Assembly (NCBI GenBank): GCA_934182615.1 | Contig: CAKPRO010000004.1 | Coordinates: forward strand, 35,449 to 99,448 | Source of the DNA: an uncultured Bacilli bacterium | Lineage (GTDB): Bacteria; Bacillota_I; Bacilli_A; RF39; UBA660 | DNA length: 64,000 nt | Reading direction: 5' to 3' | In this document: positions 33,185-42,024 of the stretch, piece after piece | Numbering within the stretch: the first letter of the stretch is position 1 | Layout of the letters: each line of letters opens with the position of its first letter | The notes under the pieces: generated by a model | What the model was told of the DNA's origin: nothing | What the model saw: only the letters and a program-made list of their open reading frames with translations | Databases searched by the model: none | Program-made: the position numbers and the translations under genes

Positions 33185-33478
33185 CTATAATATCTTTTTT
33201 ATTTTTTCTTTTAATTTTTCATCATCTATTTTTTCTATCAATTCATTCAATTGTTGATTCTTTTGATATAATTTTAGTTTCTCTTCATAAAAATATAATT
33301 CATTTTCTACTTTCTTAATACTTTTGTGAACGGCATTTCTACTTACATTTTCATTTTCACTAATTTCTCCTAGTGAAAGATTATTGAAATAATAATCTTC
33401 AAAATACTGTTTTTGTTTCTCGTTTAACAGCTCACTATAGAAATCATATAGTATTATTAAATATTCTCGTTCTTCCAT
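33185..33478 (-). CDS. ylxM: YlxM-family DNA-binding-like protein
   Basis: 97 aa of the UPF0122/YlxM family. LLNEKQKQYFEDYYFNNLSL is followed by a sigma-70-region-4-like helix-turn-helix (GEISENENVSRNAVHKSIKK) and a short coiled coil. In Bacillota ylxM lies between ftsY and ffh and influences the SRP pathway. Here ftsY is two genes upstream but ffh is not seen downstream; a ClpA-like AAA gene takes its place. The ATG overlaps the stop of the 105-aa gene. Confidence 0.9.
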   Translation of the reverse strand: MEEREYLIILYDFYSELLNEKQKQYFEDYYFNNLSLGEISENENVSRNAVHKSIKKVENELYFYEEKLKLYQKNQQLNELIEKIDDEKLKEKIKKIL

Positions 33479-33786
33479 TAACTTATCTTCACTAAAGTAT
33501 ATACAACTTCAATAACAATTAAAAGTACTCCTATAATAAATAGTGTATATACCATTTTCTTTTTTGATTCATCTTCAATGTAGTAGTAGCAAATGCAAAA
33601 TAGAAATAATGCTAATGTTATTAATGTAGCAGGCAAAAAGACAATATTAGTTATGGATAAAACTAATAATACTAAAAAGGCTATTCCTACTACTAGAGAA
33701 ACTATTAATTCAATCTTTTTTAATTTGTCTATATCGACTAACTTATATTTTTCTTCTTTTTTTTGGCTTTTCTTTATTTTTTTCAT
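33478..33786 (-). CDS. small membrane protein in ftsY operon
   Basis: 102 aa from the ATG at 33786, with AAAGGGTG upstream. A basic N-terminus (KKIKKSQKKEEKY) is followed by three hydrophobic stretches (about 29-48, 50-67, 77-97). No recognisable family. It is inserted between ftsY and ylxM with overlapping or very short spacing, so it should be co-expressed with the membrane-targeting genes. Confidence 0.75.
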   Translation of the reverse strand: MKKIKKSQKKEEKYKLVDIDKLKKIELIVSLVVGIAFLVLLVLSITNIVFLPATLITLALFLFCICYYYIEDESKKKMVYTLFIIGVLLIVIEVVYTLVKIS

Positions 33787-33800
33787 TTTATTCACCCTTT

Positions 33801-34763
33801 CTATAAATCTTTGAATAATCCATAAATATATTTTTCTATATCAAATGTTTCTAAGTCGTCTTCTTTTTCACCTAGTCCAACAAACTTAACTGGTATATTT
33901 ACTTCTTCTTTTATGGCTAAGACTATACCGCCTTTGGCTGTTCCATCTAATTTAGTCAATACTATTCCAGTTATGTTAGTCACTTCACTAAACGCCTTTG
34001 CTTGCATAATACCATTTTGACCAGTTGTAGCATCAATAACCAAAAGAGTTTCATGTGGTGCATTTGGTATTAATTTCTTGATTACATTGTTCATTTTTGC
34101 TAACTCATTCATTAAATTTACTTTATTTTGAAGTCTACCTGCTGTATCTATCAAAATTATATCATATTCTTCTTTAATACCTTTATCAATACCATCGTAA
34201 ACTGCTGCTGAAGGATCCTTTGAAGTTGTAGTTACAACATCAATATTTGTTCTTTGTCCCCATTCTTTTAATTGTTCTATCGCACCCGCTCTAAAAGTAT
34301 CCGCAGCTACTAATAGTACTTTCTTTCCTTCGTGTTTTAATTTATTTGCTATCTTACCAATACTAGTTGTTTTTCCTACACCATTTACTCCTATAAATAA
34401 AACAACTGTAGGGCCTTCAGCGTTATAGTTTATTTTACTTTTAAGTAAACCATTATCTACATACATTATTAGTAGTTCATCTATTATAATTTCTTTTAAA
34501 GTTTCAGAATCTTTAATATTCTCTTCTTTTACTCTTTTCTTTAATTTGTCAACAAACTTTACAACTGTGTTTACACCTATGTCTGACATAATAAGAATAT
34601 TTTCTAATTCTTCAAAATAATCATCATCTATATTTTTATATTTTTTAGATAGTGATGCAATCTCTGTAGAAAATTCTTTTCTTGTTTTTGCTAATCCCTC
34701 TTCGTATTTTATTGCTTCTTTATCTTTTGAAAAAACATTTTTAATTTTATTAAATATGCTCAT
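33801..34763 (-). CDS. ftsY: signal recognition particle receptor FtsY
   Basis: 320 aa NG-domain protein with no long acidic A-domain. GTPase motifs are visible: FIGVNGVGKTTSIGKIANKL (G1), DTFRAGAIEQLKEW, IDTAGRLQNK (G3), LTKLDGTAKGG (G4/G5). FtsY docks ribosome-bound SRP at the membrane so that membrane and secreted proteins are inserted co-translationally. The ATG at 34763 has AGGAGG upstream. First gene of an operon with the 102-aa membrane protein, ylxM, the 44-aa protein and the ClpA-like AAA gene. Confidence 0.96.
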   Translation of the reverse strand: MSIFNKIKNVFSKDKEAIKYEEGLAKTRKEFSTEIASLSKKYKNIDDDYFEELENILIMSDIGVNTVVKFVDKLKKRVKEENIKDSETLKEIIIDELLIMYVDNGLLKSKINYNAEGPTVVLFIGVNGVGKTTSIGKIANKLKHEGKKVLLVAADTFRAGAIEQLKEWGQRTNIDVVTTTSKDPSAAVYDGIDKGIKEEYDIILIDTAGRLQNKVNLMNELAKMNNVIKKLIPNAPHETLLVIDATTGQNGIMQAKAFSEVTNITGIVLTKLDGTAKGGIVLAIKEEVNIPVKFVGLGEKEDDLETFDIEKYIYGLFKDL

Positions 34764-34820
34764 ATTAACCTCCTGTAACTATCTATATACATTATATCAT
34801 TTTTGAATATAAAAATAAAG

Positions 34821-34850
34821 AAAAAATTAAATACCTTGTTAGATATTTAA
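34821..34850 (-). terminator. terminator after GH3 gene
   Basis: Minus strand hairpin around TTAAATA/TATTTAA followed by TTTTTTC. It overlaps the GH3 stop at 34839. A TATAAT box for ftsY follows. Confidence 0.72.
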
Positions 34851-35918
34851 CTTATTATTTAACTTTTCTATTTCCTTATTTAATTTGTCTAAATTGTAAC
34901 TACCTTTAACAATGTTATCGTTTATATTATATTTTTCTTTTATTTTTAATATTCTTTCTACTGATTTGTTTATGTTATCTTCTGAAATGTTATTATTTTT
35001 TATCATGGTGATTACCTTTTTTATCACTTTGGAATCATTATTGCGATATTTAAATAAAATTATATCTGCTCCAGTTGAAAATGCTTTTTTTAATGAAACT
35101 CTTTTATATAATAGATCTACTGGTTTCATTCTTATGTCATCTGTTATAATTAAATTATCATAATTGTATCTATCTCTTATATATTCTTTTATTAATTTTT
35201 TAGATAATGATGCTGGTAATCCGTCTGTCATTTTTCTTATTACAATATGACTGACCATTATACCATCACAGCCATTTTTTATAGCCGCTTCAAATGGAAG
35301 AATATGTTTATTTAATACCTCGTGATAATTTAATGTATATGGAAGAAATATATGAGAATCTTTTTTTGTTATTCCATGCCCAGGAAAATGTTTTACAATA
35401 GGAATTATATTATTTTTTTGCATTTCTTGCATATATATTGTTCCATATTCTTTCACAATGTTAACTTTGCTTGAAAAACATCTATTTTTTATCACATTAT
35501 TTTGGGAATTATTGTCAATATCTAATACTGGTGAAAAATTCATATTTATACCAGCAGCTATTAACATACTGGAAATTATTTGTGAATGTTTTTTGATTAT
35601 TTCTGGATCATTTAATTTAGAAAATTTAGTAATGCTATATAAATTTTTTATTTCATTAGGCATTCTATTAACTCTTCCTGCTTCTTGATCAATAGCAATA
35701 AATAGTGGAATCTTATTATCTTTGTTGGCTAATTTTAATTTATTAATTACTTCAAGCATTTCTTGATATGTTTTGTAATTTTTTTTATAAAGAATTACAC
35801 CACCTATTTTATTATTTTTAATTAAATCTATTATTCCATTGATATTGTTGTCATTTATGCCAAACATAAACATTTGACCAACTTTTTCCTCTAGTGTAAG
35901 TTTATCGATTTTATTCAT
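34839..35918 (-). CDS. glycoside hydrolase family 3 (beta-N-acetylhexosaminidase-like)
   Basis: 359 aa. It shows the NagZ-type GH3 motifs: FIAIDQEAGRVNRMP, IVKHFPGHGITKKDSH (catalytic His-Asp dyad loop) and IITDDIRMKP, where the nucleophile Asp lies. No signal peptide is visible, so it acts in the cytoplasm unless exported otherwise. Family role: removal of N-acetylglucosamine from muropeptides during wall recycling. It lies between rny and ftsY; the ATG follows AAAGGAG. Confidence 0.87.
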   Translation of the reverse strand: MNKIDKLTLEEKVGQMFMFGINDNNINGIIDLIKNNKIGGVILYKKNYKTYQEMLEVINKLKLANKDNKIPLFIAIDQEAGRVNRMPNEIKNLYSITKFSKLNDPEIIKKHSQIISSMLIAAGINMNFSPVLDIDNNSQNNVIKNRCFSSKVNIVKEYGTIYMQEMQKNNIIPIVKHFPGHGITKKDSHIFLPYTLNYHEVLNKHILPFEAAIKNGCDGIMVSHIVIRKMTDGLPASLSKKLIKEYIRDRYNYDNLIITDDIRMKPVDLLYKRVSLKKAFSTGADIILFKYRNNDSKVIKKVITMIKNNNISEDNINKSVERILKIKEKYNINDNIVKGSYNLDKLNKEIEKLNNKLNI

Positions 35919-35950
35919 TTCTATTACTCCTTTATAGAAAACAGAAAAGA

Positions 35951-37504
35951 CTATTTAGCCTCTTCTGTTGCTCTTGTTTCTCTTATAACAGTTACTTTTA
36001 TTGTACCTGGGTATTTAAGGTTACTTTCTATATTTTCTTTGATTTCTCTAGCTATTTGATGTGCTTTTAAATCGTCAACTTCTTCTGGTTTTACCATTAC
36101 ACGAAGTTCTCTTCCAGCTTGAACAGCATATGCTTTTTCAACACCATCAACTTTATTTCCAATCTCTTCCAATTCTTCTAATCTCTGTACATAGTTTTCG
36201 GAAGAATCGTTTCTTGCTCCTGGTCGTGATGCTGAAATTGAATCTGCGATTGCTACAATTGAAGCTATAATGCTAGTTGGCTCAGTATCTCCGTGATGTG
36301 ATGCAATGGCATTTATTATCACTTCGTCTTCACCATATTTTCTAGCTAAATCAACACCTATTTTAACATGACTTCCTTCCATTTCAAAGTCAATAGCCTT
36401 TCCTATGTCATGAAGTAGTCCTGCTCTTTTGGCTAGATTTACATTTTCACCTAGTTCTCCTGCTAGAATACCTGATAAATTAGCAACTTCCATTGAATGT
36501 TTTAAAGCATTTTGTCCATAACTGCTTCTAAAATGTAATCTTCCTACAATTTCTACCAACTCAGGATCCATCTTGGATAGTCCTAACTCATATAAAGCAT
36601 TTTTTCCATATTCTTTGATGGCAGTTTTTACATCAGCACAAGTTTTCGCATATAGTTCTTCAATTCTTGCTGGATGTATTCTTCCATCTTTTATTAGCGT
36701 TTCCAATGTAAGTCTGGCAATTTCTCTTCTTAATGGATCAAAGCTTGATATAACTATTGCTTCTGGAGTATCATCAATTATTAAATCAACACCTGTTACT
36801 GACTCTATTGTTCTAATATTTCTACCCTCTCTACCAATTAGTCTTCCTTTCATCTCATCGTTAGGAAGAGTGATTACTGATACAGTTTGTTCACTTGTTA
36901 TGTCGGCAGAATACTTTTGCATAGCTTCAACAAGTAAAGCTTTACTTTTTTCATCTACCTCTAATTTAGCTTCTGACTCTCTTTCTTTAATATATGTCGC
37001 TATTTCTTTAGTCATTTTTTCTTCTACTATTTTCATAATAGTATTTCTTGCTTGTTCTTTTGTGTACTTACTTATTTTTTCTAATTCTTCTAGTTCTTGT
37101 TTTTTTAATTTTTCCATTTCTTCTTTTGATTCTTGAATTTTTTGTTGTCTTTCTAACAAACTATTTTCTCTTTCTTCAAGAGAATTCTCTCTATTTTGCA
37201 ATGCCAAATCACGGCGATCAATATTATTTTCTCTTTGAAGTAATCTCTCTTCTTGATCTTTTATTTCGCCTTTTTTTTCTTTAATTTCTTTATCTGCATC
37301 TATTTTTAATTTATGTATTTCTTCTTTTGTTTCAAATAAGGAATCCCTTTTTATTTTATCGGCATCTTTTTTTGCTTTATCTATTATTGAATCAGCTTCT
37401 TTAGCCTCTTTTTTCTTTTTTAGAGAATTTATAACTAATATGCTAACTAATCCTACGATTAATCCAAGAACAAATAGTAAAATGGAGAAAACTGTTTCAT
37501 TCAT
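35951..37504 (-). CDS. rny: ribonuclease Y
   Basis: 517 aa, full length. N-terminal membrane helix (about 5-25), long charged coiled coil (about 30-170), KH domain (LIGREGRNIRTIESVTGVDL), and HD domain with LLHDIGKAID. RNase Y is the membrane-bound endoribonuclease that starts mRNA decay in Bacillota. The ATG follows GGAGGTG, behind a consensus promoter. A short hairpin after the stop (ACAGAA...TTCTGT, then TTTTC) may terminate before the GH3 gene. Confidence 0.96.
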   Translation of the reverse strand: MNETVFSILLFVLGLIVGLVSILVINSLKKKKEAKEADSIIDKAKKDADKIKRDSLFETKEEIHKLKIDADKEIKEKKGEIKDQEERLLQRENNIDRRDLALQNRENSLEERENSLLERQQKIQESKEEMEKLKKQELEELEKISKYTKEQARNTIMKIVEEKMTKEIATYIKERESEAKLEVDEKSKALLVEAMQKYSADITSEQTVSVITLPNDEMKGRLIGREGRNIRTIESVTGVDLIIDDTPEAIVISSFDPLRREIARLTLETLIKDGRIHPARIEELYAKTCADVKTAIKEYGKNALYELGLSKMDPELVEIVGRLHFRSSYGQNALKHSMEVANLSGILAGELGENVNLAKRAGLLHDIGKAIDFEMEGSHVKIGVDLARKYGEDEVIINAIASHHGDTEPTSIIASIVAIADSISASRPGARNDSSENYVQRLEELEEIGNKVDGVEKAYAVQAGRELRVMVKPEEVDDLKAHQIAREIKENIESNLKYPGTIKVTVIRETRATEEAK

Positions 37505-37575
37505 ATGAACACCTCCATTCTTTAATATATATTTATAGAAAAAATTATTAATTTTAATTTAAACTATACAATTTA

Positions 37576-37604
37576 ATTGTATCTTAGATTTCTTTTGTTG
37601 TCAA
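37576..37604 (-). promoter_or_regulatory. promoter of rny with operator-like palindrome
   Basis: Minus strand TTGACA (37599-37604), 17-base spacer, TACAAT (37576-37581). The -10 is embedded in the palindrome ATACAATT-N-AATTGTAT (37566-37582). A shorter version occurs at the RNA-candidate promoter near 14195. Confidence 0.88.
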
Positions 37605-37626
37605 GTTATTTTGCTTTTTAAGATAA

Positions 37627-37660
37627 AGGAAAAAGGAATAAAACATTAGCTTTATTCCTT
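37627..37660 (-). terminator. terminator after virD4-like gene
   Basis: Minus strand AAGGAATAAA/TTTTATTCCTT hairpin followed by TTTCCTTT, directly at the stop of the VirD4-like gene. It ends the secretion cluster. Confidence 0.72.
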
Positions 37661-39812
37661 AATCATCAGAAAAGAAATCATCAAAGAAATCATCATCATT
37701 TGTATTATCTTGGTACATATTATTTATCGGTGTCGATTCAGCAATCGTTGAATTGTCACTGTTATCGTTAACAGTAGTATTTTTTATTTCGTTGGTACCT
37801 TTTGATTCGGTTTCTTTATTTGAAACAAGTTCTTCAAATGGTGTTTCCTTCTCTTCTTTTATTTCTTTTGTTGCTTCTTCTTCTTTTTCAATCTCCGCTA
37901 TTTTGGCATCTATTTTTTTAACAAGATCATCGATGTTGAAACCGCCATCTTCATCAGGAGAAGTATTCTTTTCATTTAAGAACGGAGGTAAACCGCCACC
38001 GAATGGACTAGGCATTCCCATAAATGGATTAGAGCCACTAAAAGGATTTGCTCCTCCAAATGGATTTCCAGCCATTTGACCTGGCATTCCGCTACCCATT
38101 GCTTCCATTTTTTCTTTCTTTTTTGCTTTAACAAATTCTCTTATATCAAATAATTGTACTTCTCTTTTTTGCCTTACTGGAGGCACTGCTTTTGGATATG
38201 TTCTACCCCAATCAACTTCAAAATCTGTTTGAAATCTTGTTTTATATGGAAACTTTCTTCTTCTTATAATTATTATTTCAAATTTATTTAGTCTCTGTAA
38301 GTCACTTACTGTAACCAATGGTGTTGAAGCAGTCTTTTCTTTTTCTTTTGATTTAACCTCTCCACACATTTTACTTATTTCTTCAAGTGCAGCAAGTTCA
38401 CTGCTTATTAAATATACTAAGTTACAGTTACCACGAATGGTATCACCATTTTCTTTACCATAAACTTGAGTTAATTGCGCAAAGTTTTGGATTATGAAAG
38501 TAAATCTTATTAATCTACTTCTAGCCGCTGTTACCATTGTTGTTACATCCTTTAATGGAGGCATATTGGCAAACTCATCTAGGATAAAATTAGTTCTAAA
38601 TGGTAATTTTCCACCACTTTCTTGTGCTACATCTATTAACGTTTCATAACATTGCTTAATAAAAATAGTTGCTAGTGGATGTAATGTCTTCTTTTCATCT
38701 TGAACAATTAAGAAAACTGCTGTTTTATTTCTTCCGATAGTTCTCATATCAAAATCACTATATGATAGCATTTCTGATAAATTTTCTCTAGAAGAAAATA
38801 ACTTTATTTTTTGCTTAAATGTTGCTATGATACCTTGCTTTGTTTCGTCGGCAGTGAAAACAGTACCTGAAGCGTTTATGTAAGCAGGTTTTGATGGATC
38901 TTTACCATTAAAATATTCTTTAATATAATTGTTATTTGGTCCACCAAATCTTTCCTCTCCTAAACTACACATTAAATTTAAACTATTTAAGTTTATTTGA
39001 TCGGGAGTTCCATCTTCAAATAGTCCTAGAGCTAAACCAGTAAAATAATCTGCTGCTGTTTTTTCCCAGAATGGATCACCACTATTTTTTTCTTCATATA
39101 AGATATTTAATGCTAAATCATCTAGTAGTTCTATTGCTTTATCTGTATTTCCTTCTTTATATAACTGATATGGTAAACTCATTGGATTCCAAGCGTTACC
39201 ATGTTGTGGTTCTCTAAAATTAAGAGTTATTATGTTATATCCTTCGGCTTTTAAAAGTTCTGCTGTTTCCTCGTATAGTTCACCTTTAGGATCGGTTAAA
39301 ATCATTGACTCATCATGCTTAGCTAATAATTTTATCATTGGTTTTGCTACAATTACAGTTTTACCGGAACCAGTAGCACCCATTACTAAATAATGATCTT
39401 CTCCATTATCTACCCACATTTTACCTTTTTTACTATATAAAGGAATTCCTGCGGCATCTATTTTTTCATCTTTAATATTTACTTCAACCAAGCCATTCTT
39501 AAATTCTTTATCAGTAGCCCATTTTGTATAACCTTTTTCTTTTTTACCACCTATTGAAAAGCCAAATCCTTTATCACGATCAAAAATATATGATTTGACT
39601 GCCATAAATATTCCTATTAGGGCTGCTAAAAACAAGAAAAAAGTCATTCCAATATATCTTGCTGTAAAAGCTTTAAATGGTAAAAAGCCATAAAATTTTC
39701 CTTCTGTAGCTATGCTTGATGCATTTAATACACCTATTGCACATAAGTATAATAAGAATACACAAAAAGCTATAAATATAATTAAATCTTTCTTTTCTAC
39801 CTTTATTTTCAT
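37659..39812 (-). CDS. VirD4/TraG-type coupling ATPase
   Basis: 717 aa. Two N-terminal membrane helices (about 9-30 and 48-70) precede a TraG/VirD4 ATPase: Walker A LVMGATGSGKTVIVAKP, LTDPKGELYEETAELL, and Walker B NFILDEFANMPPLKD followed by ARSRLIRFTFIIQNFAQL. Coupling proteins feed substrates (DNA or protein) into type IV secretion channels. The last 150 residues are unusual: a Met/Gly/Pro/Asn/Phe-rich stretch (GNPFGGANPFSGSNPFMG) and then an acidic disordered tail. It has its own promoter and terminator at the downstream end of the cluster. No relaxase is encoded nearby. Confidence 0.93.
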   Translation of the reverse strand: MKIKVEKKDLIIFIAFCVFLLYLCAIGVLNASSIATEGKFYGFLPFKAFTARYIGMTFFLFLAALIGIFMAVKSYIFDRDKGFGFSIGGKKEKGYTKWATDKEFKNGLVEVNIKDEKIDAAGIPLYSKKGKMWVDNGEDHYLVMGATGSGKTVIVAKPMIKLLAKHDESMILTDPKGELYEETAELLKAEGYNIITLNFREPQHGNAWNPMSLPYQLYKEGNTDKAIELLDDLALNILYEEKNSGDPFWEKTAADYFTGLALGLFEDGTPDQINLNSLNLMCSLGEERFGGPNNNYIKEYFNGKDPSKPAYINASGTVFTADETKQGIIATFKQKIKLFSSRENLSEMLSYSDFDMRTIGRNKTAVFLIVQDEKKTLHPLATIFIKQCYETLIDVAQESGGKLPFRTNFILDEFANMPPLKDVTTMVTAARSRLIRFTFIIQNFAQLTQVYGKENGDTIRGNCNLVYLISSELAALEEISKMCGEVKSKEKEKTASTPLVTVSDLQRLNKFEIIIIRRRKFPYKTRFQTDFEVDWGRTYPKAVPPVRQKREVQLFDIREFVKAKKKEKMEAMGSGMPGQMAGNPFGGANPFSGSNPFMGMPSPFGGGLPPFLNEKNTSPDEDGGFNIDDLVKKIDAKIAEIEKEEEATKEIKEEKETPFEELVSNKETESKGTNEIKNTTVNDNSDNSTIAESTPINNMYQDNTNDDDFFDDFFSDD

Positions 39813-39844
39813 ATGCTAAATCGCCCTCCAAAATTTCTATCATT

Positions 39845-39873
39845 ATTATAGCATTAATAATTTAAAATGTAAA
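39845..39873 (-). promoter_or_regulatory. promoter of virD4-like gene
   Basis: Minus strand TTTACA (39868-39873), 17-base spacer, TATAAT (39845-39850) with extended TGC. Confidence 0.82.
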
Positions 39874-39885
39874 CGTTTTAATCAA

Positions 39886-39918
39886 AGAAAAAACAAATAA
39901 CATTGGTCAATGTTATTT
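39886..39918 (-). terminator. terminator after 40.8-kb membrane-protein gene
   Basis: Minus strand AAATAACATT/AATGTTATTT hairpin (39895-39918) followed by GTTTTTT. It overlaps the end of the gene at 39917. Confidence 0.85.
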
Positions 39919-40786
39919 ATTCTTCAGTAGTAGTTTCGTCATAGAAATAAACACTTGCTGTGTAGTTCATAATATCTTTTTCATTAAATACATATTTATT
40001 CTTATTTTTATCTACCACTGTATAAATTCTTTTTGAATCAGTATTACTTAATAAACATTTATCTGCTGATGTTGTTATTTTCTTATAATTATCTTTTACA
40101 TATTTTTCATATTCTTCTAAAGAATAAGTTTTTTTGCTTTGTTCATCTAGTATGTTATAAGCTTCTTCAATATTATTATTCATTTTATCAATGTAATCTG
40201 ATAGATAAAACACACATACTTGTTCTTTAGTTATTAAACTAGAATCCTTCATTTTATTGTTACTGTTACTTTCAATAGTTATTTTTTTGATATTATCTAT
40301 TATTTTTTTATAATTATCTTTTTGTTCTAGTGGATATACAGCATATGATAATGTATCAAACTCAGTTAATACTAGTACTCTAAAGTTGTTTTCGATTTCT
40401 TCATTGCCATCATATGTTATTTGATTTATTTTTCCTTCTATATAATATATATAATCATTTTTTATTTTTACATATTCCATTTTACTTACTTTTATATTTG
40501 AGTCAATAGGAAACTTTTTAACTACATCAAAAATATTGTTAGTAGTTATTTCTTTATTATTGATATATTTTGTATATAATATATCATATAGTTTACTATT
40601 ATCAGCTGAGGAATTATAGTCTAAATAATTATTTACGTAATTAGTGACTGCAAAGAAAGTGTTGTATTCATTTACTGGTTCTAATCTTTCACTATTACTC
40701 TTTCTATTTAATAGTAAAAATATTACTACAATAATTAAACAAATTACCACAATTGTAACAAATGTTTTTACATCATCTTTTTTCAT
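39917..40786 (-). CDS. membrane-anchored secretion-cluster protein
   Basis: 289 aa from the ATG at 40786 (AAAGGGG upstream). One membrane helix near the start (VKTFVTIVVICLIIVVIFLL) is followed by about 260 extracellular residues, mixed alpha/beta, with two Cys (VCVFYLSD, DKCLLSNT). I recognise no family. Position and topology (short cytoplasmic tail, one helix, large outer domain) resemble VirB8/TcpC-type channel proteins of Gram-positive T4SS, but there is no sequence proof. It lies 10 bases after the M23 gene, in one operon with the VirB4-like gene. Confidence 0.7.
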   Translation of the reverse strand: MKKDDVKTFVTIVVICLIIVVIFLLLNRKSNSERLEPVNEYNTFFAVTNYVNNYLDYNSSADNSKLYDILYTKYINNKEITTNNIFDVVKKFPIDSNIKVSKMEYVKIKNDYIYYIEGKINQITYDGNEEIENNFRVLVLTEFDTLSYAVYPLEQKDNYKKIIDNIKKITIESNSNNKMKDSSLITKEQVCVFYLSDYIDKMNNNIEEAYNILDEQSKKTYSLEEYEKYVKDNYKKITTSADKCLLSNTDSKRIYTVVDKNKNKYVFNEKDIMNYTASVYFYDETTTEE

Positions 40787-40796
40787 ATTTTCCCCT

Positions 40797-42002
40797 TTAC
40801 TTACATCCATTTTTTACATAGTCTGAAAAGTTCTTTGAATTTTCAGCTCTTCCAGTACATGTTGCTTCAGCATTATTTGGCCTTTCAAACTTTTTACAAA
40901 ATTCCTTTGTTAAATCATAGGCACTTTTTCTACCATTAACTAAGTCATTATATAAATCTGGATAACCATTTTTTAATTCATATGTTAAAAAGTCTAATTG
41001 GCCTCCTATCGTATCATAAGTGTCTGGAAAAGTATTTTTTAGATTATCCCAGCGACCATTGTGCCACTGACATAATCCATAACTTGTTGGAGTACCATTT
41101 TCATAATCTCCTAAAACATTTGGATCAAATTTATGATCACTTTCTGAATTGATGTTGGTCATTAATGCGATTACTCCATTTTGTGAATATTCACTATTGG
41201 ATAGAGTTAAACAAACTGTTTGTTTATTACTATCACCTTCAACTGTTGTACTTGTTTTAGATACTGGCCTAGGATTTTCCATGGATACATAGTTTAAACC
41301 ATCAACCTTTTCACCATTTACTCTTACTTCAAAATGTAAGTGAGTTCCGGTAGAACGACCACTGCTACCCATTTTTCCAATAACTTGTCCTTTAATTACT
41401 TCTTCTCCTGCAGTTACTGTTATGGAATTTTCATATAAGTGGGCATATAGGGTTCTTGTTCCATCACTATGTTCTATAATGACATAGTTACCATAGCCAC
41501 CACCACATGAATCTAATGTTGATCTGGATGGACAGTTTGTTACATCACTTGAAGTTGGATATATAACAGTTCCACTTTGGGCTGCAATTATGTTTACAGT
41601 TCCTAGTTTTTGACCGGTTGACGCTATATCTGTAGCCCCATGATTTTTTATTTCGCCAGTAAATGGATCTTCTCTTTCACCAAACGATGAAGTTATGGAA
41701 GTAGAAGTTGGTTCTCCTGTAGCAAATAATTTTCCATTTATTGTTTCTGTACTATCGCTACCTATTGGCCACCAATATGATGATGAAGATATTATATCAG
41801 AATAACTTAAGGAATCACCACTTCCTGTTCCATCGGCGATATTTATTATTCCTAAACTCATAAGTGGAGTTATTAATACAACTAAAAATATTACAATGAA
41901 AAAGAAACCAGTAGCAGCACCAATTATTATTAGTTTTACTTTTAATGGTAATGTTTTCCATAATATTTTAGTTTTACTGTTTCTTGTTTCTTCTTCATTC
42001 AT
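40797..42002 (-). CDS. membrane-anchored M23 peptidase with phage-lysozyme-like domain
   Basis: 401 aa. One membrane helix (about 20-46) is followed by an M23/LytM endopeptidase (SFGEREDPFTGEIKNHGATD with the first zinc ligands, later YAHLYENS and GRSTGTHLHFEVRVNG). The last 140 residues resemble a phage-tail lysozyme domain (NGVIALMTNINSES, TSYGLCQWHNGRWDNL). Such double hydrolases open peptidoglycan for the T4SS channel (VirB1/TcpG role). The wall-facing part has seven Cys. The ATG at 42002 follows GGTGGTG. It is the gene after the VirB4-like ATPase. Confidence 0.9.
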   Translation of the reverse strand: MNEEETRNSKTKILWKTLPLKVKLIIIGAATGFFFIVIFLVVLITPLMSLGIINIADGTGSGDSLSYSDIISSSSYWWPIGSDSTETINGKLFATGEPTSTSITSSFGEREDPFTGEIKNHGATDIASTGQKLGTVNIIAAQSGTVIYPTSSDVTNCPSRSTLDSCGGGYGNYVIIEHSDGTRTLYAHLYENSITVTAGEEVIKGQVIGKMGSSGRSTGTHLHFEVRVNGEKVDGLNYVSMENPRPVSKTSTTVEGDSNKQTVCLTLSNSEYSQNGVIALMTNINSESDHKFDPNVLGDYENGTPTSYGLCQWHNGRWDNLKNTFPDTYDTIGGQLDFLTYELKNGYPDLYNDLVNGRKSAYDLTKEFCKKFERPNNAEATCTGRAENSKNFSDYVKNGCK

Positions 42003-42024
42003 AATATTCACCACCTAATAGTGA

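Noticed and set aside
36573..37136. Plus-strand ORF of 187 codons
   Set aside because: Antisense to rny, with no promoter or ribosome site; Ser/Phe/Ile-rich as expected for a shadow.
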